Shown piece by piece: positions 48,421 to 61,766 of a stretch of 64,000 nucleotides of DNA. The notes under the pieces were generated by a model that did no database searches, had not been told where the DNA came from, and saw only the letters and a program-made list of their open reading frames with translations. The stretch is taken from NCBI GenBank assembly GCA_018398815.1, contig CM031628.1:12088366-12152365 (forward strand). Reading direction: 5' to 3'. Origin of the DNA: Conus ventricosus. Lineage: Eukaryota > Mollusca > Gastropoda > Neogastropoda > Conidae. The position numbers and the translations under genes are program-made. Each line of letters starts with the position of its first letter. Positions within the stretch are counted from its first letter, which is position 1.

Positions 48421-48950
48421 AGAAGCTGACTCACCAGACGATAGCTCTGTAGGTGAATAGTCCGTCTACCAAAACTCACCATACAATAGCTCTGTCGATG
48501 ATTGCTCAACTCACAAAGACTTTAAGATGGAATCTCACCACACAAAAGCTCACTAGACGAAATCTCGCCAAATCAAAGGTGGCAAGATGAAACCTCACTT
48601 CATGAAAGTCGTGGAATGAAGTGTGGCTGTACAGTAGACCACTCGCTGAAGGCTTAAACACGGGTAAGCTGCACTTTAAAGTTCTGAGCATGTGATCACA
48701 GACAATGGTACAAAAAACTCGCCACTTAAAAAACTCATTAATTAAACAAGAGCACACCATATGAAAGGTTCATTGGATTTAAGTTCAACACAAAAGTTTA
48801 GTAGATCTATGAAAACTCCCTCAAGAGTTCAACCAGATGAAAGGCAAGAGGCTTCCATTAAGAACTCACCAGATGAAAGCTCACCACACAGTTTAGTTCA
48901 GTGAACTAATAAAATGCACCATTCAGAAAATGCATTACCTCCCTCCCCCC
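48421..48950. repeat. Degenerate tandem array of about 28 bp, right half
   Basis: Recurring pieces such as gctcactagacgaaatctc, ctcaccacacaaaa, gatgaaacctcacttc and gatgaaagctcaccacac. It continues the array at 42220-42516 once LINE copy 4 is removed. Confidence 0.6.
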
Positions 48951-49547
48951 TCTGCTTTCCACTGTCCACCCCCACACACACACACACACGCACGCACGCA
49001 CGCACGCAGACTCACCACAGTAAATGCAGTACATCAAATAGGGACTGGTAAGCGTTGCCCTCAAGCAAGGTCATTGTTGTGAAAGTTGACCCAGCTTCCC
49101 AACACCTCTCCACAGTCCCCTGGAGGAGGTAGCCCCACTAAAAAGGCTTCTAGTTTGCAGGGAAAAATGTGGAAAGAGAACAAAGAAGTGATGAAGGGCA
49201 AGGGGGGTGTTCTTATTGGAGAAAAGCTCACATGTACAGGCAGACTGCCACTGTCTGTTTTCAAAAGGTGACGCACGGTGTAGGGGAATAAACCTACCCC
49301 AAACAGGCAAGCAATTGGCTGTATCATCAGTATCTGCCTCCCGGTCTGTGTGTGTGTGTGTGTGTGTGTTGTGTGCATGGTTTGTGTGTATGTGTGTGTG
49401 TGTGTGTAATTATGCATGTGCGCTTGCATTTAAGTGAGAAAAGGCTAGGAATAGATGTGGGAGTACAAAATTTAATAACTCACCTGAGAATAAAACTGGT
49501 GCTCTTTATGACTTTTATGTGTATGCACGAGCGCGGGCATACGCACG

Positions 49548-49643
<96 letters not shown>

Positions 49644-49740
49644 ACACACACACACACACACAGAGGTATTCATACATACACACACACTCATACAGTACGC
49701 AAATCCTGGATGCACAATCATGCACACAAACACATCTTCA
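48951..49740. repeat. Intronic sequence with (GT)n and (CA)n tracts
   Basis: (CA)n and (CACG)n at 48970-49007, GT tracts at about 49346-49408 and a long CA tract at about 49545-49665. The segment 49010-49340 is unique with nothing recognised. Confidence 0.8.
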
Positions 49741-51903
<2,163 letters not shown>

Positions 51904-52242
51904 ATCCCCCACCCCACTCTCTACCCCAGCTTGAAAATCTTCATACATTACTTATTTCCATTTAAAAAATTAAAGATCACATCAATTGGAACATGTAGGA
52001 ATCTTCAGAAACATGTCTGTGCGTTGAACAGCTCTCATTAAGAAGATGTTCCGTGTTGAGTCCTATGGTCTGCACTGTGGAGTCGCTTCGCCCTCTAAGA
52101 GGCAAATGTGAATAAAACAGGTGGTATCACTTTAGTAATAATTATTAATACTATTTCTCCATGGAAAGACTTTGCAGTTGCTTTTATTTATATTTTCACA
52201 CTTGCGAATATTTAAGTGTCATGGGGAAAACATTCCTTGGAG

Positions 52243-52291
<49 letters not shown>
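52243..52291. repeat. (GT)n microsatellite
   Basis: A pure GT run of about 48 bases. Confidence 0.95.
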
Positions 52292-52292
<1 letters not shown>

Positions 52293-53370
52293 GCATAAGG
52301 TTATAGTAGAATGGATGTGGGGGAGGGTGTGTGTGAAGAGAGATAGGAAATGGGAATCAAGCAGACAAAAAAAAAAAAGAAAAAAAAATCAAATCAACAT
52401 GGCTGATAACTGCAGCATCTGCAAACGTGTCAGAACTTGAAATCACCTTGCTATGTATAGAATTTGTTATCTTTGTGTAACACTGTTAATAGAGTCAGTT
52501 TTATAACGTTAATTTAGACCGTACATGAAGAAGTAACAAAAGGTCATTGAAAAACAATACATGACTAGATACTGGATGGGCGCCAAGTACTTGTATGTTT
52601 TGAGAGTGCTTGTTTTTCAGTGCATTTGACAGAAGTTTGTAATTAAAATGAAGTACATACGCATGAAATTTCCTGTGCCCTCAAGAAGCGCATTCCGCAT
52701 GTCAAGCTTCCAGGGTACTTTTTGGAACGTTTTGCCCGTCTGTCGTTTTGTTAAGATGCATTCACAGTGTGATAGGACCCAGCAAAAATTAATTAGTTCC
52801 AGATTGTAAGTCAGCACATGTGGAAGAGGCCTTTAAGTTTTTGTTGTTGTTGTTGAGTTGTTAATCTTATTGAGAGTTCTCATGGTAAAGTGAACAATGA
52901 CAATATGGCCAGATAAAGGAACACAACTCCTGTTTCTTTAAGTTGAAACTGAAAATGATCTACCTTTATGCTGTTTGTCAAAAGTGTGCAACATTTTTTA
53001 ATTTTTTTTACTTTGAATAATTTGGCATTTCGATGGTTTTATTTTTCACCTAGAACCTTAAGAACTTTCAAATTTAATCCCTGATCAAATTCAGTTACAT
53101 GAATACCACAAACTGCAAACTTTGATGGGATCTGCTGATTTTCTGTGACACATGACGGAAAATGAAGCCATGTTCTGCAAGTAGCCAACAGGGGAACAAC
53201 ATTGATGATCATGCATTGGCAGTAACAATTGCTAAACAAAAGTAATGCAGTCAAGTCCAGCGTGCCCCCGAGATGGACAAGCCAGAATTTATTTGCTAAA
53301 CTGAGATTTTGGTAACCCAAGAAGAAAATTTCTAGTTCCTCTCAGTTTTAAGTTAAGCTTATCAGCTTAC
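52292..53370. other. Unique AT-rich intronic sequence
   Basis: No gene or mobile element was recognised. Confidence 0.6.
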
Positions 53371-53584
53371 TGTAATGATGATAGCAATATCAATAGTAAT
53401 AGTAGTGACAACGGTAATAATAACATTAAGAATAATAATGATAATACAACAGCAACATAATAATGATAATTATGATAGTAATATAATGATGATGATGATG
53501 ATAATAATAATGATAATAATAATAATAATGATAATAACAATAATGGTAATCATAATGATAATGAGAATAAAAGCATTTATTGTC

Positions 53585-53642
<58 letters not shown>
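53371..53642. repeat. (ATA/ATG)n-rich tract followed by (GT)n
   Basis: Degenerate trinucleotide repeats of the type aataatgataat at 53371-53570, then GT at about 53586-53641. Confidence 0.9.
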
Positions 53643-53643
<1 letters not shown>

Positions 53644-54044
53644 TGAAAGAAACAGATGAACTGAAGTCGCCCCTCAAAACTGAGTGAAGCAAAGTGCGTC
53701 TGTTCAAAACTTTATTATCGATCTTGGACCCAGTTGAGGAAGAAGAACAACAGAGCGTGTGATGGAGGACTTTGATTGGTGAGCTGTGAGTGTCAGCTGA
53801 CCTATTGGGAAGTTCTTGGAAAGGGGAAGGAACCAGGGAAGGGGCAGGATGGGGTGGGGTAAAGTAAGGAGCAGAGTGGTGGATTGAGTGGTTTCGGTTG
53901 ATGACAATTGACATGTTTGTCAAGGGGAAACTTGGGGGAAAGGGGGAGGGGTATGGATGGGGGAGGATTTGTTTTAAAGGGATGGGAGGGGAAAAGAATG
54001 GGGAAGGGCATTTGGGTGTGTGAGTGAGTGAACTGGCAATGGAG

Positions 54045-54046
<2 letters not shown>
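53643..54046. other. Unique intronic sequence
   Basis: G-rich sequence with nothing recognised. Confidence 0.55.
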
Positions 54047-54114
<68 letters not shown>

Positions 54115-54661
54115 CACTACAGTGAGAGGAGATGGATTGATGTGACATTAATTGTTGCACAACTGCAAGGCATTCGATTCAATCATCCATCACCATCATC
54201 ATCACCATCATCATCACCATCAGTTTGATGTTGCTGTTGTCCAGCAGGGTGATGTGTCGGGTCCATTTCTCCTCTGCTGTACAGGAGGTGACACAAGAGA
54301 GAGCTGTTCAATGCCGCATTGAAGCTACCTGCACATGTTGATGAGTAAACCCAGTGTTGAATGCACTGACAGCTGAAACAGTACCCCAGCCCCCAACCTC
54401 CCGGTCCCAGAGATCCACTTGTGGTCTGAGTGCTAGCCTTTCCAGTCAGTCACATGGAATGTCAAGTGTGATTTTAACAGTGTGCAAGTAAAGGAGCTGC
54501 ATCTGGTAAAACTAAAGAACACCAGTGTCTTTTGTTTGGTGTGTTGTTTTGATTGCTTTAACGCTGACATTGTGGTACTGAAGTGTGTATGAGTAAGTTT
54601 GTGTGTGTGTGTGTGTGTGTCTGTGTGTGTGTGTGTGTGCGTGCATGCACGCACGCGCGCA

Positions 54662-54733
<72 letters not shown>
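54047..54733. repeat. (GT)n microsatellites with (CAT)n between
   Basis: GT tracts at about 54047-54112 and 54598-54733 (the latter broken by a CGCGCG block at 54651-54660). A CAT/CAC trinucleotide tract lies at about 54186-54222. The segment 54225-54595 is unique. Confidence 0.9.
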
Positions 54734-54737
<4 letters not shown>

Positions 54738-54889
54738 CTCAGACAGAGTTGTGTGCGGAGGGAGCAGGGACAGGAAAGGAGAGATTCTTCGGCACATCTT
54801 TCGGTTTGCCCTCTCGGTGACGCCGCTCCCAGTAGCTTGCTCATTCAAATTCACAGCCACACCCGTCACATCCTGTGACAGTCTCAGAC

Positions 54890-55000
54890 CTGCAAGCCAC
54901 AGGGAGCAGTTAGTGTATGAGGTGGTAGGAGGCCACCCAGCTGAGGAGATACTGCACTGCTGCTGGGTCCCTGATGGCTTACTGCGGCATCTGTTCAGGA
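54890..55000. repeat. Fragment of the dispersed repeat family
   Basis: Matches 40604-40720 (gggagcagt.agtgt, gaggaga.actgc.ctgctg) at about 70% by eye. Confidence 0.4.
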
Positions 55001-55437
55001 CATTATCCACAAAGTCGCATATTGATCATTTGATGACACCAATTCATGAATCTGTATGTATGTGAGCTGTCACAGAGGAAGGCCAAGTAAGTGGCAAGAG
55101 TTCATTTCAGACAACAGGTTCAGAGAAGCTACTGACCTGTGTGTGTGTGTGTGTGTGGGCGTGTGTACTTGCGTGCGTGCGTGCACACATGTTATTTGAT
55201 CAATTTTTGTGGTGTGCCTTTTTAAAATTCTCTGAATGTTAACTGCACCAGCTGTCAACTGAAAATCTATTTTCAACCTCCTTAAACCTTTCAAAACAAG
55301 GGTTGATGACTGCCAGGGACATTCTGCATGTATAGTAGGCAGTGTTTGAACCCCGATTTCTCAAAAACCAACTCACAAGCTTCTGAAATCCACAACTTAT
55401 GAAGGAACCTGCTGTCATAGTTATTGTCATTAGAGTT

Positions 55438-55765
55438 TTTGTACTCCCAGTTCTTATAGAACAGGGAGTACTTTGCAATGGGAACGAAGAAATGCTGTAT
55501 GTGTGTCTGTCTGTCCTTGGTCAAAATGTGTTCCACTCGCTCCAGACAAAACTTCTGGGCCGATCTTTCTGAAAATTTGTACGTATGTTCATTATGGGTC
55601 ACGGATGATGCCCGATGTTTTATTTCACCAGAAGAGCTGTTACTAATGGCTATAAATGATAATTATAAAAAAAATCAAGTCCGATAAGGGAAATAACCAC
55701 TGCACTGTCAAGTTTTTTTTTCTTCCACTAGAAATTGTCTCCCCTGTTTGTCACTGTACTGGGAG
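55438..55765. mobile_element. Inverted-repeat-bounded element of about 330 bp
   Basis: The 11-base gtactcccagt near 55440 is the exact reverse complement of actgggagtac near 55754. A partial internal copy, gggagtac, lies near 55466. The interior is AT-rich with no coding. Possibly a MITE-like element or a foldback repeat; boundaries and target duplication are not clear. Confidence 0.45.
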
Positions 55766-56049
55766 TACGTTTATATGCTTTGCATCTTGTTGAAGTTTTC
55801 ATTGCATGATAATCTAAAAGTGGACAAGCTACTGTAGTTGACCTTTGTCGGTGACGGGTCACACAAATGAGCAGACTGGATCACGTCAGAGGAAGTGGAA
55901 GTTCATGTTTTGGTGCTCCCCACACTCCACACTTTTACACCCACCACCTCTCCCCTCATTACTTCCCATTTCTTCAGCGCCGGCTTTACCCAGTCATCAG
56001 CTTTTCTGACGCTGATAGTCTGGTGCTTCAGGTTAAGTCACCTGTCCTC
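55766..56049. other. Unique intronic sequence upstream of exon 2
   Basis: Nothing was recognised. It ends where the LINE tail copy and its target-site duplication begin. Confidence 0.55.
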
Positions 56050-57426
<1,377 letters not shown>

Positions 57427-57549
57427 ACTTTGGCTTCAGTAACTTCTTCAACCCGGACACCCTCTAAAAACGTGGTGTGGTAGTCCTCCGTATGCTGCCC
57501 AGAGCTCTTTGAGGGTCGGGAATACGACGCGCCTAAAGTAGATGTATGG
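57427..57549 (+). CDS. Sik3: Salt-inducible kinase SIK3-like, activation-segment exon (DFG to APE), frame broken as written
   Basis: The exon begins with the last two bases of the DFG aspartate and reads FGFSNFFNPDTL. It should then give the LKB1-phosphorylated loop TWCGSPPYAA, ELFEGREYDAPKVDVW, and donor gtaggt at 57550. As written, one base is missing near 57464 (an in-frame TAA appears). A second is missing in the C run at 57498-57500, where Ala-Pro-Glu needs one more C. With both bases the exon would be 125 bp and fit phase 1 to phase 0. All motif residues are otherwise present. Given the homopolymer-type errors elsewhere, I take these as assembly errors rather than a pseudogene. The kinase continues downstream of the window. 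Confidence 0.85.
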
Positions 57550-57555
57550 GTAGGT

Positions 57556-57702
57556 GTACCTTGTTTTAGACTGCTTCTGAAAAACTGATATGTATATATC
57601 TGCTGTACCTTGTTTAGACTGCTTTTGAAAAACTGATATGTATGTATCTGCTGTGCCTTGTTTTAGATTGCTTTTGAAAAACTGATATGTATGTATCTGC
57701 TT
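57556..57702. repeat. 49-bp tandem repeat, 3 copies
   Basis: The unit is gtaccttgttttagactgct tctgaaaaactgatatgtat gtatctgct. Three copies start 6 bases after the donor of exon 3, so the first unit overlaps the intron start region. Confidence 0.93.
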
Positions 57703-57904
57703 TGAACATTTTGTCGCTGGGTAAATTGAGCTGTTTTTCATTTTCTCTGAGAATTGCAGCTGTCAAGTTGTCAAGTCGTCACTTTGTGCTTGAAACATTG
57801 AAGTGTACATTTTGATTGTTTGATTCTAGCCTTTTTTTTTTAATCCCCCTCACGCTCCCCTTTGTTTTTTCTTTTCAGTAGTGAACTAAATTGAGTTGGT
57901 TTGC

Positions 57905-57906
<2 letters not shown>

Positions 57907-57967
<61 letters not shown>
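57907..57967. repeat. (GT)n microsatellite
   Basis: A pure GT run of about 60 bases. Confidence 0.95.
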
Positions 57968-57970
<3 letters not shown>

Positions 57971-58090
57971 GGTGAGGTGGACTAGTTAGCCAGTATGTAA
58001 ACACTGTCTGGAGTGAATGCTAGAAGCTCATTCTGCAGGTCTGTTGCCCTTATGCTTTTTTTTTAGTATAATGCATTTTCTGTGGCGCTA

Positions 58091-58529
58091 TGGTTCTGTG
58101 CCGGCTGCACACCGGCCATTCGTATTTTACCCATTCTTACCTTTTAAAGAGTGAAGAAGCTCCGTGGTGCATTCCATGTCATGCACCACTCACAATGAAA
58201 CATGTTCTTTTAGAGTGTTGGACTTGCACGATGTGAGACACAAACATTTTACAGCGGAGTCCATGAAGATCCTGTTCAGGATGTCCCGCCTGACGTGATC
58301 TTGGGTTTTTGAGAGAAATTAACATTTTTCATCTGATTTGAGATTTTACGGAAGAAGGATTTTTAACAAAGTTTCTGGTTCGTTTGTAGACGATGTCATT
58401 TAACGAGATGGTGAAGTTATTTTTTTTTTTTTTTTTTAAATGACTGGTGAGTTGATTTTAACGTGGTGACAGCCTGATGTGGCCCTCTGCGGTCGGCTGG
58501 GCTATAAGCAACATTATCTTATCTTATCT
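58091..58529 (+). mobile_element. LINE copy 6: 5'-truncated, last 440 bp
   Basis: Homology starts at ggttctgtgccggctgcaca (compare 30895) and covers the ORF2 C-terminus (LHTGHSYFTHSYLL, CIPCHAPLTMKHVLLEC). It includes a stop equivalent near 58340, the T tract (about 58418-58437) and the 3' end ctataagcaacattatctta. Nearly identical to copy 2, apart from about five single-base losses. No clear target-site duplication was seen. Confidence 0.92.
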
Positions 58530-58803
58530 GGTGTTACATTTATCATTATTATTTTGTTTTTAGTTTTTGATGGTTTTTGTAATGTGGTAGTGGAAAGTCG
58601 AACAGAATCGTTAGCACGGCTACATGCAGGGATTAATGCTTTGCCATTTAGCCCTGTCCCTCCCCCAAGTTCTTTTACTGTTTTGAAACTTTATTTCATA
58701 AGATTGTACAGATGTTTTCACACTATGATACACGAGTGAAGACATCAGTGGCAAAACTAGTCAGAACACGCCAACAGCATCACCACTGACCTCACAGGCA
58801 AGC

Positions 58804-59363
58804 AAGAGTCAGCCGGACAGCATGAACCAGAGGCTGTGGTACATCTGAAAATAACAAGAGTCAGCGGACAGCATCAACCAGAGGCTGTGGTACATCTGAA
58901 AATAACAAGAGTCAGCCGGAAGCATGAACCAGAGGCTGTGGTAATCTGAAAATAACAAGTCAGCCGGACAGCATCAACCAGAGGCTGTGGTACATCTGAA
59001 AATAACAAGAGTCAGCCGGACAGCATCAACCAGAGGCTGTGGTACATCTGAAAATAACAGTCAGCCGGACAGCATCAACCAGAGGCTGTGGTACATCTGA
59101 AAATAACAAGTCAGCTGGACAGCATCAACCAGAGGCTGTGGTACATCTGAAAATAACAGAGTCAGCCGGACAGCATCAACCAGAGGCTGTGGTACATCTG
59201 AAAATAACAAGAGTCAGCCGGACAGCATGATCCAGAGGCTGTGGTACATCTGAAAATACAAGAGTCAGCCGGACAGCATGAACCAGAGGCTGTGGTACAT
59301 CTGAAAATAACAAGTCAGCCGGATAGCATCATCCAGAGGCTGTGGTACATCTGAAAATAACAG
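58804..59363. repeat. 52-bp minisatellite, about 11 copies
   Basis: The unit is agccggacagcatcaaccag aggctgtggtacatctgaaa ataacaagagtc. The copies are highly similar, with gatcc/gaacc variants and a few one- to three-base deletions. Confidence 0.95.
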
Positions 59364-60427
59364 TCTGTGGAGGCAGTGGGATTATTCTCACTAAACCAGC
59401 TTCACACGTTGCAAATGAAAATGAAGCCAGTGGCTGGTGTAGATAAACATTAAAGAACAAATTTTTTCACAGGTTTTTCCTCGAAAAAGTGCTAAGTGCA
59501 GACAGTCAGTGTTTAAGTCGTCTGATGAGTTATTTGGTTTTGAAATCTGCTTGACTGGACGACTGAATTTGACCAGCTGTGGATGGCATGCTGAGTATGA
59601 CTTAAGAATGCTGACAGTTCACATACGTTGTTGTGATTGTTATGGATATTTTGTTACGTGTATAGATTATAAATGTATATAAGTACACCATTCCCTCCGG
59701 GGGTTGCAACCTTGCCGTGGTCGGAGGGCTTGCGTGGTCCAGTGATCTTTTAGGCTTTGCTGACGGGGGCATCAATACTCAGCTAGATGGTTAGTTGTTA
59801 TAACGCTTCTAGGCCTGTATAGCCAAGTTGCTGACTGGCCAAGCATTACGTGGTAGGAATTGATGCCCTGTAGGGTCTCCCATGTCAGAAAGGTTAGGAG
59901 TGAGGGCCCAGACAAATAGTAACCCACCTTTTCCTATTCTGTCTTCTTGTTTTCTGCCTTCCTTATTTGGCCCTTTTCTATCTTCGTCTCCCCTTCAAGT
60001 CTTCTTTTACACACTCCTTTTCTCTCTGTGGTCTCCTTAAGATCCGCGCGTTTGCCGTGCGGTGCGACCTGTGTCGGAGGGGGATGAGATCCTGGTGATT
60101 GAGAGGGCCAGCGCTCTCAACACATCACTTTGGCTCGGACCTCTCCTAGACAGGGAGTACACCTTGGCCGGGTGTACTAATCGGCTCCCTTCTTGGGGCT
60201 GGGTCAAAACAGGCATTTCTCCGGCTGGCCAAGATAACCCCTGTAGTGCTCAGCTCTCTGTTCCCGGGAGTTGGGCATGATCAGGGGGATAGGGTTGGTA
60301 GGTTTTTGTCTGTTGTATATCTCTCCTGAAGCCTGGAAGGGGTCAAGACAGTGAGTCTTGGCCCTGGCCCCTTAGTTGGACTCCAAGGTGGGTGGGTAAG
60401 GGAGGGATGAAATATAATAAAATACAC

Positions 60428-61741
60428 ATGGCTTTTTAAAAAAAAACTACCCCCCAAAAGGAAGAGGAAGGCGGCATCCCCTTTTTCAGAGGATTTCAAA
60501 CAGACAGCGATTTTGATACTGAGGTATGACAGAAGACAGGTTTCTGGGCTTCCTGGCTCGTGATGGAAGGGACGGAGCAGGAAAGACCCCTTTCATCTCT
60601 GAGCCCTTTTGCCATCCAAAAGGGCTTTCAAGGTCTAGCAGGTGACCCTCAGTCAGTCAAAAGGTTGAGGAATGGCTCATTTCTAATTCAATGTCGATCT
60701 AAAAAGCAATCTGAACAACTGTTGAGAGCAACAAAGATAGTGGACAGGGAGATCAGGGTGACTCCTCATAAACAGTTAAATTCGTCAAAAGGTGTGATTC
60801 GCTGCAGAGATCTATCAGGGTCTCAGAGGCAGAAATCAAGACGGAACTGGCGTCCCAAGGTGTGACGGAGGTGCGCAGGGTGACGTAAAGAAAGGTTCAG
60901 AGAGTGGACACCAACACCCTCTTTCTGACGTTCTGCAACCCTGTGCTGCTCCGGTCATCAAAGTCGGTTACCTAAATGTTCATGTTCAGCTCTATGTGCC
61001 ATCCCCGTTAAGGTGTTTCAGATGCCAGAGGTTTGGCCATGTCAGAGACCGCTGTTCTGGGCAGGAGGTGTGCGGTGTTTGCTGCAAGGCAACCATGATG
61101 GGCCGTGTAAAGATCCGGCACATTGTGCAAACTGCGGTGGCGACATCCTCCTCTTCCCGAAATTGTCCTTTGTGGATTCAGGAATCTGCAATACAAAGAG
61201 TTAAGACAGAAAAGAAGATCTCCTTTTTGAAGCCGCAAGCAGGTTGTGGGCAGTCAGACGGCACAGCATCTTCATATGCTTCGGCCGTAAAGAAAATTTC
61301 CACTCGGTCAGTCTGCTGCCAGACTGATGAATTTATCTTTTCAAAGACACTGCAAGGAAGAACTGTCAGCTCTGGTGGAAGCAGGTCCACCACCTCCCAA
61401 CCCACAGTGAATGCCCTGGTGGAGGCAAAAAATCCGCCACCCCTCAGACTGCCCAGCAGTCTACAACATCTGCTGCTGGGCAGATTAAAAAACCAGCACC
61501 CGCAACTCGAATTCCTCTGTCCAGTGCCCGTGCGGGCAAGGGAGTTCTACCCAGTGTGGAGATGGTGGAGATGAGGAAGAAACCTCCACATCTCCCAAAT
61601 CCAGACCTCACCATCTCCAAACTCCAGGTCTTTGTCACTGCGGGCAAGTCTGCCAGCAGGTCCAAAGACCACCACAGTCCAGTGAAACTAACTAATAAAT
61701 TCGCTCCATTAGATGCGGACGTTGAAGAGGAGATGACCTGA
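60428..61741 (+). pseudogene. LINE copy 5 ORF1 (gag-like, zinc knuckles)
   Basis: The ATG at 60428 is followed at once by a taa in gctttttaaaa, probably from a changed or lost base. Downstream, 60560-60865 is open: MEGTEQERPLSSLSPFAIQK, then SVKRLRNGSFLIQC. Zinc knuckles lie at about 61010-61170 (CFRCQRFGHVRDRC, CGVCCKAT, then CANCGG in another frame). The end DVEEEMT is followed by tga at 61739-61741. ORF2 starts 25 bases later. Several one-base frameshifts. Confidence 0.85.
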
Positions 61742-61766
61742 TTTCTCTCCTTTTCGCCTCTGCACC

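Noticed and set aside
57427..57549. SIK3 exon 3 as a pseudogene
   Set aside because: The only lesions are two one-base losses in short runs, the splice sites and all motif residues are intact, and the other two exons are clean. Similar one-base errors are common in this assembly.
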